Shown: one piece after another, positions 28,123 through 38,393 of the stretch
Numbering within the stretch: position 1 is the stretch's first letter
How the letters are laid out: each line of letters begins with the position of its first letter
Assembly: GCF_000200735.1 (NCBI RefSeq)
Contig: NC_014970.1
Span: forward strand, 992,001 to 1,056,000
Source of the DNA: Mycoplasma haemofelis str. Langford 1
Lineage (GTDB): Bacteria; Bacillota_I; Bacilli_A; Mycoplasmatales; Mycoplasmoidaceae
Direction: 5' to 3'
Length of the DNA stretch: 64,000 nt
Notes under the pieces: model-generated
Told to the model about the DNA's origin: nothing
Database searches by the model: none
Seen by the model: only the letters and a program-made list of their open reading frames with translations
Made by a program: the position numbers and the translations under genes

Positions 28123-28794
28123 ATGGAGCTAATACAGAAGGGCTTAGTGGCAACTCTTGTTGCTGGTGGGGTGGGGGCTGTGGGATATCACACTATCCAG
28201 AAGGGTAATGGGACTACCTTACTAGATCACATTACCTCTAAGAAGAGAGAGTTAATTAGTGAAGATACAGTTTGACAAGAAAAAGATAAAGCCTACAAGG
28301 GAGCTTCAAAAGAAGAAATAATCAGTAGTGTTGAGCCTAGAGACAGAACTAGGACTAAGCTATGGCAAATTCTGAAAAACTGATGCACCTCTACAGGAAA
28401 TAAAGTCTTCACCAATATTCATGATGAGACTTACCAGAAGTTCTCTGTTTGGTGCTTAAAGACCAAGACAATAGAACAGGATTTACAAGACGAGGGTCTT
28501 CAAAAGGTGACAAATTGAGGCGATAAAGCAACTGAATTTAAAGATAAGGATAAGAATCTAGATTCCGGATTTATAACTCCAAAACCCTCTACAACCCCTA
28601 AGAAACCTCCAGAGAAAGCTGAAGTCCAAGGGAATGACATTAAAGAGTGGTGTGAACAGAAGGAGAAGGAATCCTTCAAGCATGAAATGGATCAGACTTA
28701 CCTAAGAGTTAAGAAATGATGTTTTCAACCAAAAGAGCAACCTAAGGCAACCAAGCCCGCTTCTGGAAGTGCAGTAACCAATGGATCTAACTAA
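28123..28794 (+). CDS. Four-Cys paralog (family D), mosaic of two neighbours
   Basis: 223 aa, ATG 28123 to TAA 28792. Residues 1 to about 48 (MELIQKGLVATLVAGGVG, YHTIQKGNG, RELISED) are almost the same as the gene at 26702. From there on it follows the gene at 25233 instead (EEIISSVEPRDRT, LWQILKNWCTSTGNKVFTN, GLQKVTNW). Cys pairs NWC-x22-WC and EWC...KWC, then a Ser/Gly/Asn tail. Overlaps the next gene by 14 nt. Function unknown; the mosaic structure points to recombination. Confidence 0.86.
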
Positions 28795-29410
28795 AGTAGG
28801 GGCGGTATCCTTGGCGGGAGCTGGAGGAGCCGGTGGAGGGTTTATTGCCTATAAATATGGAGCATTTGATGAACCAATTAAGGTTAGAGAGAAGGTAAAG
28901 GGGTTTGTAGTAGCAAAGGAAGATGATGGTGTTTGGAGTGCTAGGGTAGCTACACTTACTTCAGCTACTTCCAATACACTGCATGAGAGTTTATCTAAGT
29001 TAAAGAATCCCAGCTTCACTAAAGAAGGGATTCGAGATTGATGCATTGAAAGCTTAGATTCCACATTTAAAGAGGGAGATACTAGATTCAAGAATGTTCA
29101 GGACTACTGTGTTTATAACAACAAAGATAAATTAGGTAGTTCCGCTCTTAATGGGAGCGAGACATCAAAATGAACTACAGTGCAAGATAGTCTTAAGAAT
29201 GAGAATGGAACTCTTTCTAATACCATGAAAGCTATAAAGAACAAGCTGAAGGGAGAGGGTGGAGTTACCAAAGATGAGAATGCTCTTAAGACTTGATGTG
29301 AAGGCTTCTATTCCGAGATTTGAATGGGGGAAGAGGATCCAGATTTTAAAGATGCCAAAACTTATTGCAAGGAGAAGGCAGCTTCCGCTGGAGTTGGAGG
29401 TGGAGGATAA
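28781..29410 (+). CDS. Four-Cys membrane-anchored paralog (family A-like)
   Basis: 209 aa, ATG 28781 to TAA 29408. N-terminus MDLTKVGAVSLAGAGGAGGG then FIAYKYG. Cys pairs DWC-x21-YC (VYNNKDKLGSSALN after it) and TWC-x22-YC, then a Gly-rich tail (SAGVGGGG). Anchor differs from standard family A, but the NNKDKL signature and WC/YC layout place it there. The following D gene starts at the next base. Function unknown. Confidence 0.85.
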
Positions 29411-30037
29411 ATGGAGTTAATTCAAAAGGGAATAACAGGGGCATTACTTGTAGGAGGTGTTGGTACAGCAGGTTACTATGCTTCTGGGGGTCCTAATGGA
29501 ACTACTATAGAGGATCACATCCGTACTAAGAAGAGAGAATTAATTTCATCTGAAGATAAGTGGAAGGAAAAGGGAGAGCTATATAAGAGAGTTGAGAAGG
29601 AGGGCTTAGTTAGTGGTTTAGATAATAGAGATAGAAGGAGTAAAGGGAAGGTAAAGGAGGTATGAGAGTTTCTAAGGGAATGATGTCAAAAGACTCAGAA
29701 GAAGTACTTTACCAACATTCACGATAGCACATATCAAGGCTTTTCTGCTTGATGTTTATCTAAGATAACTATTAAAGAAGCTTTAACTAAGGAAGGATTG
29801 CAAGAGGAGAGTGATTGAAGTAAGAAGGTTGGACTTTACAAGGAGAAGAATGAGAATTTCATTAAGTTAGAGGATAAGAAACCTCCTTCAGAAATAGATA
29901 ATAGCAAGATTCAGGAGTGATGCACTAAAGAGAAAGATAAGGAATTTAAACATGAAGCTGAAGGGGAATATGCAAGAGTTAAAGAATGATGTTTTGTAAA
30001 TCCAGAACCCAAGACTCCAGTTGTAAAAGGAAAGTAA
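29411..30037 (+). CDS. Four-Cys membrane-anchored paralog (family D, intact version of 23838)
   Basis: 208 aa, ATG 29411 to TAA 30035. N-terminus MELIQKGITGALLVGGVG then TAGYYASGG, nearly the same as the frameshifted gene at 23838, for which it is the reference copy. Cys pairs EWC-x22-WC (STYQGFSAWC) and EWC...EWC; a short charged linker replaces FITGTG. Zero spacing from the A-like gene upstream. Function unknown. Confidence 0.86.
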
Positions 30038-30088
30038 CGAGATAAAGATTTAAAGATCAGAATACATAAATATATTTTTCACCCTCCT

Positions 30089-30748
30089 ATGAACGTACTT
30101 ACTAAAGCTGGTGTGCTTGGAGTGGGTGGTGCTGCGATTGCTGGAAGTTACCTCTATTCTCAAAGAGAGATCTCTACAGTAAAGCCAATCCAGAGACGAA
30201 TAAGGGAGAAGTTGTTTGGAACTATTATTCCCGTCAATGAAACGGCTTGAGACAATAGGGCTAATGAGTTAAACACCTTATCTGATGAGGGATTTAGATT
30301 GATGCCTGATTTGGTTTCTTTAAGGGGTCGTGATGGTAAGTTTACTAAGGAGCAAGTACAGACTTGGTGTTACAGGAATTTAGATAGGAATTACGGAAAT
30401 GACAATTCAAGACTTAAGGTAGTTCAGAGATTCTGTACTTTCAATAATAAGGATAAATTGACTGGGATGATTACTGGCGAGGTGAGAGATGGTAGTAAGT
30501 GGACGTCTGCTAACGATAGATTAAAGAGAATTACTGTTAGTTTATCTCCTAAGATGGCAGATATTCAATCTAAATTAGCGGATAGAAAAGATATCTTGGG
30601 AATTCTTATAGGCCCCGATCACGAAGCTTTGCAGCAGTGATGTGAAACTTTTTACTTTGATACTTGATTAGGCAGCAATCAAGACTTCTTGGATGCTCAA
30701 CAATACTGCTCAGATAGTAATTTAACTACCCCCCAACAGAGAGTCTAA
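30089..30748 (+). CDS. Four-Cys membrane-anchored paralog (family A-like, divergent)
   Basis: 219 aa, ATG 30089 to TAA 30746. N-terminus MNVLTKAGVLGVGGAAIAGS then YLYSQ. More Arg-rich than the other paralogs. Cys pairs TWC-x21-FC (TFNNKDKLTGMITGE after it) and QWC-x21-YC, followed by a 13-residue tail. The conserved TFNNKDKL supports family A membership despite the diverged anchor. Ends inside the convergent frame at 30722. Function unknown. Confidence 0.83.
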
Positions 30749-31192
30749 TTCAAGCTTCAACTTATTAACTTCCTCCATATATCACTTAGCTTCTTCTTTT
30801 ATTTCTGGATTATCTGAATTAGATTTTCAGTAATCCATTTGACTATTCACAAAGTTCATCATTTTTTGAGATCGAAAGTTAACTGAATGTCTATTCATTA
30901 CCCTCAGTAGAGCTTCTTTTCCTGCCCCTTGAAGCTCTCCTATAATATCCCCAGTCTTTGACTCATCCCCTTGAAAGGAAAGGCATAAGTAGCTTAAGTC
31001 TTGAGCATTTAAATCCATACTATAGAAGACCTTAGCTATTCAAGTTAAGAAGAAAGGGAAGTTATATGAGTCGAATATTTCTGCAAGAAGAGCTTGATTG
31101 GAAAGGAAAGGTTCTTCTGGAAGTTGAAGAGCAAGAATCTTAGATTTAATTCTTACCCACTTTAAGAAAAAGACAGATACAGGTTCCTCCAA
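30722..31192 (-). CDS. Hypothetical protein, not one of the four-Cys families
   Basis: An open code-4 frame ends at TAA 30722. ATG 31018 gives 98 aa; TTG 31192 gives 156 aa, and the frame stays open to about 31310. I chose TTG because the extension reads as ordinary protein (FFLKWVRIKSKILALQLPEE, FFLTWIAKVFY), but there is no independent support for it. Only two cysteines lie in the longer form and there is no Gly/Ala anchor. Helix-rich composition, ending KLKLELDSLLGGS. It overlaps the convergent gene by 27 nt. I do not recognise it; a decayed gene is possible. Confidence 0.45.
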
Positions 31193-31262
31193 CTTGGATT
31201 TCCAACATCTACCAGCTTCAGAAGTTACTTTTTTGTTATAAGCAGAAAGAAGATATCTCCTA

Positions 31263-31919
31263 TTGAAATTAAAAATAGCCCTTGGCGCTTTAGGCTGCTG
31301 TGGAGTTGGTGGAATAAGTTACTTTAGTTTAGCTGGGGGAGAGAAATTAATAAGTAATACGACACGGGAAGAAGAGAAGCCATTATTTGAAGGTAAGGTT
31401 CTGCTGGATACCAGCTCTAATAAGGATTCAGAGAGGTGAAGGGATCTCTCTTATGCATATTCTAGAGCTGAGGGAAATCTTTTAATTAGCTCCATAAGTA
31501 AGAGCTCTGCAAAGAGTGATGTAGCTGATCAATTGAAGAATTGATGTAAGGAGAAGTTGGGCTCTGGAATACAAGAAGGAGAGCGTGAGACAGTAAAGAG
31601 ATGATGTACAGTTCCTAATAATATCAAGGAGAAATTGAAGTCAGAGGGATATGTATCCCTCCCTTCATATAACGACTCCGATGATGAGAGTTTAGGAAGA
31701 TGAAACAAGATATTTGAAAAATACGGCGAAGCCTTTGAGGGGGAAGAAGCTGACAAGGTTATAGGGGTGGATGGATACACCAAAGAGAATACTAAGAGTG
31801 CTGATGAGAGGCGTCAGTTTAGTGAGAAATGTCAAGAACAGCTAACTTACGATATGCCTGAAGATACCCAAGATAAGGTATTTGTATCCTCTCAGAAGTG
31901 ATGTATGTGAAAGGATTAG
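31263..31919 (+). CDS. Four-Cys membrane-anchored paralog, divergent, last of the array
   Basis: 218 aa from TTG 31263 to TAG 31917; AGAAAGAAG lies about 12 nt upstream, and no ATG or GTG gives the hydrophobic N-terminus (KIALGALGCCGVGGISYFSL). Cys pairs NWC-x19-WC and EKC-x23-WC, with TGA used for most Trp, fit the array's layout, but the middle is not alignable to A-F by eye. The protein ends two residues after the last Cys-containing motif (KWCMWKD). Its stop overlaps the leuS stop (TTAG), marking the border between accessory array and core genes. Function unknown. Confidence 0.78.
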
Positions 31920-34051
31920 CTTACTAATACGATCTTCTTCTCTGTAACTACTTGGATATTCGAATAACTTCCTTTCTGATTAACTAACTCCTTTACTTCC
32001 CCCTCAGAGGCATTCATAGGAGCTTTAATAAGGAATTTAAACTTACCCTTAATAAAGACCTTGTACTCTTGGAATACTTCGCCCAAATTGGAATTAAGCT
32101 CAGGCCATTTTAAATTGAGAAGGAAGTCCCCTCCCTTCAAGAATTCCTTCCACAATTCTTCTGCAGTAGCTGGAGCGTAAAGGCTCAGAATCTGAAGAAA
32201 GCTTCTTAAGGACTTAAAGCTATACTTTCCAAGTCTCTGAATCTCATTCAGGAATATCATCATCTCAGATACTCCCAAATTCACCTTCATCATGGGAATC
32301 GCAGATTCCACATTGCTAATTAACTTATTCTCAGCCACATTCACCTCTCCATCATCTTCCGCTACAGAATACTTCTCCAATTCTGAAAAGAAGTGAAATA
32401 CCTTTCCAAGTCACTTCTGCATAGCCTTCATTCCAGATTCCTCCCACTTGAATGAAAGGGTGGTGGGTCCGGAGAAGGCTTCATAAAGACGTAATACATC
32501 AGCTCCATAGAGATCTATCATCTCATCTATATTCACATAATTACCCTTTGATTTGGACATCTTAGTTCCATCAGAGCCCAACACCATTCCTTGATTAAAT
32601 AGAGCTTTAAAGGGCTCTTTGGTGCTCACTATTCCTAACTTATGAAGGAATTTGTGTCAAAAGCGAGCATATAGAAGATGCATAGCTGCATGCTCTTGCC
32701 CCCCCACATAGACATCCACAGGAAGTCATCTTCTCAAGATATCTTTAGCTTCGGGAGAATCTAAGTCATGATATCCCCCATCATCCTTCTTCAATAGGTA
32801 GGCTATGAAATATCATGAGGAACCTGCCCAGTTGGGCATGGTACTGCTCTCTCTGATATATAGCTTCCCAGCTCTTTCAACATTAATCCACTCCTTGCAA
32901 TTAATTAAGGGCGAGAATCCAGATCTCTTAGATGAGTATTCAATATCTCTAGGCAGTATTACAGGGAGCTCCTCATCCAATTCTTGAGCTCCATCAGAAT
33001 CAAAAAGAACAGGAATAGGCTCTCCCCAGTATCTCTGTCTTGAGAAGACTCAGTCCTTTAACTTGTAGGTGGTTACAGGGATGCTATCCCTGAGAGGAGT
33101 TCCTTCATATTCATCATCTAAGATGGGAAGTAAGTCCTCCGATCGGAAATCTACATTCTCTATGAATCTAACTGGGATCTTGTGATCTCCTGAAGATAGA
33201 TGAATATTAAGGCCTTCTTCCCTGGTGATTCCCAGCTCTTGTGAAAGCCTAGAGAAGGAGTGGATTCCTATGGCTTTAAGATTCTTAATGCTGTCGGGAG
33301 AATCAAGATCCAAGAAGTATTCAGAATCCCCATATTTAAATGAGAATCTGTACTTATTCTGCTTCCCAATTCAGTTCTCCTGAATCTTCTTGATATTCTC
33401 TGGTCAATCTAGAAGTTGTATATCCTCTAGAAGTTCATCCGCATACTCAGTAATCTTGAGAATTCATTGCTTCATCTTCTTGGAAGTAACTTCATAATTC
33501 CCTCTCTCCGAATACCTCTTCCCATCATCTCCCACTATTATCTCTTCATCTGCCAACACAGTATTGAGCTCCTCACATCAATTAACTAAGCTATCCTTCA
33601 ATTCAGCAAGGCCGTGCTTGTACATCTGGGAGAAGATTCATTGGGTGTGCTTATAGTACTCAGGATCTGAAGTATTAATCTCCCTATCTCAGTCATAGAA
33701 AAGCATGAGTCTCTTGCATTGCTTCCTGAAGTTATCTATATTTCTATTGGTGAAGTCTATTGGAGAGTTACCCGTTTGAATGGCATACTGCTCTGCCGGA
33801 AGTCCAAATGCATCTCATCCCATGGGATGAAGAACTGTATAGCCCTTCATCTTTTGAAAGCGAGCTCAAATATCAGTGGCCAAATAGCCCTTCACATGAC
33901 CCACATGTAATCCCGCCCCAGAGGGGTAGGGAAACATGTCTAGTATGTAGAACTTCTTGGAATTTAAATCGTCCTTGAACTTAAAGAGGGATGCATCATC
34001 TCATGCGGATATCCATTTCTCCTCAATGGCTTTAGGATCATAGGAAGCCAT
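31916..34051 (-). CDS. leuS: Leucyl-tRNA synthetase with degenerate editing domain
   Basis: 711 aa, ATG 34051 to TAA 31916. Charges tRNA-Leu with leucine in the cytosol (class Ia). HVGH is at residues 49-52 and KMSKS at about 497-501; [20 protein letters not shown] and the [12 protein letters not shown] block are typical of LeuRS. The enzyme is about 100 residues shorter than usual. The loss is in the CP1 insertion (about residues 228-335): no threonine-rich TTRPDT motif is visible, so post-transfer editing should be absent. Mycoplasma mobile LeuRS is known to lack CP1; here a remnant persists. Start overlaps the aspS stop by 1 nt. Confidence 0.95.
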
Positions 34052-35721
34052 TAGAGTAATTTAGGAGCATTAGTTAAGGGGCAGATCCCATGATTATTCT
34101 TAGGGAAAGCTATTACTTCTCTAATACTTGAAACTCCCAATATCATCTGAACTAACCTATCTACTCCTATGGCTATCCCCATGTGTGGAGGCACTCCATA
34201 ATTAAAGGCCTCCAAGAATCAGCCAAAGTTATCCTCTATCTCCTGAGTGCTTAATCCAGCTAAAGAGAAGATATAGTTTTGAACATCTAGATCATTATTC
34301 CTCTCTGATCCTGAGGCCAGTTCCACTCCATTAAGAACTAAGTCATATCCCATAGATCTCTCCCCTTTGATATCGAATCCCACACTTCCGGAAGCGGGCT
34401 TCGTGAAGAGGTGATGAGCCACCACTCACTTTCCTTGGAGCTCGTTATATTCGAAGAGTGGTCAATCTACTATTCATGCAAATTTATATTCTTGCTCCAG
34501 CTGCGCTTTAGGGCGCTTAGAGAAATGCATCCTTAGAGAGCCTAAGGAAGTAAGGGCATTCTTACGAGTAAGCTCATCACATGTAACTAAGATGAGAGTT
34601 CCATTCTTATAGCTTAGAGGGCAAGATACTTCAGGAATGGAGATATCCTCGTAGGACATATTCATGAGGGAGCTTCTCATCACTTTCCCATCTTGAATCT
34701 TCAAAATATAGATATTGTTCTTAGTGATAATGGAGTTGATTCACTTCTCCTCTACTTGAAATATCTCTATATCCGGTATGAATAGCCCATGAGCCTCATC
34801 ATGACCATTAGCCTTGGAGAGTTCTTTGAAGTGAGATGAGAGGTCATCGATGAGAAATTCATATCTTAGATCTGGCTTATCGGAGCCATAACGCTTCAGA
34901 GCCTCATCATAAGATATGCGTGGGAATGGAGTAGGAAGCTCACTCTTCTTAAATTGAGATCATATTTTGGAAAGAGCTGTCTCTATGATGGAGAATAGCT
35001 TCTCTTGATTAGAGAATGCCATCTCTATATCTATTTGAAAGAACTCATATTGCCTATCAGCTCTTAGATCCTCTAAACGGAAGCAATTGGCGATCTGAAA
35101 GTACCTTTCTAGGCCTCCTATCATGAGGAGTTGCTTGTAAAGTTGGGGTGATTGGGATAGAGAGAAGATGGCTTCTTTCTTCTCTCTAAGAACCCTCGTG
35201 TCAAAAGTATTAGCTCCTTCTTGACTGGAGATAGAGAGGGAAGGGGTAAAGACTTCCATGAAGTTCTCATGGACTAAGTGATCTCTGAAGATTCTTAGGA
35301 TCTCAGATTTACTAATTAGATTAGCCTTAACTTCACGTCGTATATCAAGATAACGATACTTCAGTCTTGTAGCTTCTTGTGGTCTATCGGATGCGGAAGT
35401 AAGTTCAAAAGGTAAGACTTTTCTGGCTTCCGAAAGGACTTCATACTTCTCAGCTATTAATTCCCATTCCCCCAGTGGAATTGAGGGATTAATACTCTTT
35501 CTCTTCTTTAAGATGCCCTCCACGGAGAGCACAGATTCCCTCTTTATCTTAAGAAGCTCTTGAGCTTGCTCTCCCTTAAAGAGCACTTGTATAGAGCCTG
35601 AGACGTCTTCTATATTGGTAAATAAGAGCTTTCCTAGGCTCTTACTTACTCTCAAGAACCCAGCTATATGTCAAACAGAATTCTCCTCAAGTGGCTGATC
35701 CTTAATGAGCCTCCTATCCAT
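34051..35721 (-). CDS. aspS: Aspartyl-tRNA synthetase
   Basis: 556 aa, ATG 35721 to TAA 34051. Class II synthetase that charges tRNA-Asp. An N-terminal OB-fold ([20 protein letters not shown]) is followed by motif 2 ([20 protein letters not shown]) with the flipping loop and class II motif 3 ([18 protein letters not shown]). Length fits the bacterial type with its GAD insertion. Preceded by pcrA with 4 nt between, and coupled to leuS by TAATG. Whether it is discriminating or not cannot be read from sequence, but no Gln/Asn amidotransferase genes are in the window. Confidence 0.94.
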
Positions 35722-35725
35722 ATGG

Positions 35726-37480
35726 CTATTGAATTAAAAAGAGATTATTCTTGGCTCTAGTAATGGCCACGTATTCTAGGTATTTATCATTTCCACTCTT
35801 AGTGGAAGACTTCTGGAGCTCTTCATATCTTAGCACTATTACATTCTCCCACTCTAAGCCCTTAGTCTTGTGAATGGTACTAAGAGTAAGGTAATTATGT
35901 CTTTTAGCATTTATATCCTCCTTGGAAATCTCAGCATAGCTAATCATATTTACCACTATCTCCTCGGCAGAAAATAGGGTCTTCTCTACTTGGATGGTGT
36001 CCAGCCAAAGAATAAATAGATCTATCTTATCTCTAGTTGCTGGAGTTATCTTGCCCATGAAAATAATGGGTACTATGGACTCCACTAATCCCGCTAGGTA
36101 ATCCTTTTCCATTCTCCTTAGACGCTTAATTCTCTCTAGAAAGATACCTAGCTTAGATATGTCAGAATCACTAATGGGAAGATCAAGCCATTCGGTTTCA
36201 TGTATTAGGAAACTGAAGAGAGTGCTCCCCACATAATTACCCTCCGCACATATCTCCTTAACTGTATGCTTATCTAGGGCTAAATCCTTGCTATGGAGAA
36301 TCGTCTTAAGAGGCTTTGAGTTATCGAAGTATATTACCTTTAAGTAATTAACTATCTTCTCAATGGCTGGATCCTCTAGTAAATAGAAGTGAGAGGTTCT
36401 GAAAGGTATCCTATTCTCAATTAATTGATCAACCAAAAAACGGGCGTCGTTGTTATATCTGAAGAGCACGGATCACCTAGAGAGGTCAATATTTGGAATG
36501 AGCAGTTTTTCCTTTAGGAGATTATCTACGTAGGGAAGAAAGGATATACAGCCTTGCTCTTTGGAGTGAGCTTTAGAAATTGCTGGTCTAGGAAGTATCT
36601 TCTTCTCATTTGAATACTTAACTATGCTCTTGTCTGACCGATAGTTAGTAACTAACTCTATCTCCTCGAAATCCTCGAACAGATTCTTGAATTCCTCAAA
36701 TATATTCTCCTTAGCACCTTTGAATATGAAGATACATTGGTTGGGATCTCCTACTGCAAAGAAATTGGGATTCTCCTTTTCAACGAGCTTTCTGATAATT
36801 CGAAATTGGATCTCATCTAAGTCTTGACATTCATCTACCAGAATAGCTTTGTACTTGTTCTGTCAGAACTCTAGGATGATGGGAACCTCATGAAAAAGCT
36901 TATCTACGAATATTAGGACGTCATCAAAATCGAGAAGATTCTTCTCCTCCAAAATCTTCTCATACTCATCAAATACCTCCCTTACCTTATGTAGCTCTAT
37001 GGGGGTCAGGGCATCTGTCCCTAAATGCATAGAGATCTTGTATTTGGATACTAGATCCTTTAAGTCTTTGAGAGAGTAGCGACTGAACTTGGATTCAGTC
37101 TTAGCTTTATTTAATGCCTTTCTGAAGATGGAATCTTGAAAGTCTCCATAAGTTATCTCGAAGTTAAAGTTTCTATTCCTACAGACTAATCCTATGTCCT
37201 TCCTTAATATCTCTCCAAATAGGGAATGTATAGTTCCAATGGCATCAGGAATTCTGTGCTTATCCTTGATGCGATTCTCCACCCTACTAACCATCTCATT
37301 GGCGGCTAGATTGGTGAAGGTGATGGCTAGTATCTCATCAGGAGCGGCTATATTACTCTCTATGAGATAGATAATTCGCTCCGTCAGGACTCTTGTCTTG
37401 CCGGTGCCCGCCGGAGCTATTACTAGTATAGGCTTAGGTGGAGCTTTTACGGCTCTCGCCTGTTCAGGATTGAGCTCCAC
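35726..37480 (-). CDS. pcrA: SF1 DNA helicase, PcrA/UvrD type
   Basis: 584 aa, GTG 37480 to TAG 35726. ATP-driven 3'-5' helicase of repair and replication. Walker A APAGTGKT at residues 22-29, TxGx motif FTNLAANEM, Walker B LVDECQDLDE (DECQ in place of DEAQ), motif III GDPNQCIFIFKGA, motif IV LVTNYRSD, motif V STIHKTKGLEW and motif VI EYVAITRAKN. About 130 residues shorter than typical PcrA; the end falls right after motif VI, so the C-terminal RNAP-binding tail is missing. GTG overlaps the stop of the upstream nuclease gene (TAGTG), implying coupled synthesis. uvrD is an equally valid name. Confidence 0.9.
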
Positions 37481-38391
37481 TAAAGATTCTTGTTAAATTC
37501 AATAAGCTTACTTAATTCCTTATCCGTCATCTCAGGACTAACGTATTGATGCTCAGAGTACCAATCACATAGCTTTCGAATTAGGATGTCGTATTTTTCT
37601 AAGTTAACTTGAATCTTAAATAGAGTTAGTCGATTATCCCTGCCATCGTTATTCGTATAAACCTTAGTTACTCTATATTCGAATTCACAATCTCCTATAT
37701 CCGAGATAGGAGATTCTAATATTCCTGATATAGGATCCTCTTTATGGGGAATACTTACAAGAGAAGAGTTAAGAAGCAGAGTATCTATATTGCTTCAGTT
37801 CTCCGCTCCTAAATGAGTAATGCATATATATCCCTCCTCTACATTACGTAGATACATGTACAGAGAGATCTGGAGAAGATAGGATAGGGGAATCTCACTC
37901 AGACTTTCCTCATTGCCCTTCCCTTTTATATTGGTAATAGTCTTAATTTCTAGGACAGAAAGAATCTCCCCCGATTCCGATATCTCCTCTCCATCAGGAA
38001 CTCCCCCTAATAGTTGTAGATGGCTGGAATCTAAATTGTCAAAGACATCATACTTGCGGGGTGTGTAGCTGATGAAGGTGGTATTTAATTCCTTCTCGAG
38101 ATACTTCCTTATCTTACTCTCTATATCGTGATAGCTTTCCTCCCTTCTGGGACTACGTCTCCTTGGGCAAGGGAAATTAATTATTTGAGATCAAATTCAA
38201 AAGGGAGTCTGCTCCCCGATTTCCTCATCTTCCTCAAACTCCTCTTCTTCATCTGGCATTATTAACTTAAGCTTAAAGAACTTAGGTACCTTAGTTCCCG
38301 TAAGCTTTATCCTCTTGTGCCTTTCGATTCCTGCCTTAGTAAGAAATATCCTATTACCCTTTCGATAGTAATCCTTGCAGGCTATAAACAC
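37480..38391 (-). CDS. Putative PD-(D/E)XK (YqaJ/RecB-like) nuclease
   Basis: 303 aa, GTG 38391 to TAG 37480; a TAA lies six codons upstream, so this is the earliest start. The core reads GGVPDGEEI...VLEIKT...YLLQISLYMYL, the order expected for a PD-(D/E)XK nuclease (Asp, then E-x-K, then a Gln-containing helix as in YqaJ-type exonucleases). An acidic patch (DEEEEFEEDEE) lies near residue 50. It sits 2 nt after hisS and overlaps pcrA by 1 nt. A nuclease-helicase pair suggests a minimal end-processing role where RecBCD/AddAB are absent; this is inference. Function otherwise unproven. Confidence 0.6.
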
Positions 38392-38393
38392 GT

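Noticed and set aside
30722..31192. DNA polymerase III delta subunit (holA) fragment
   Set aside because: The helical composition is similar but no specific motif could be matched by eye.
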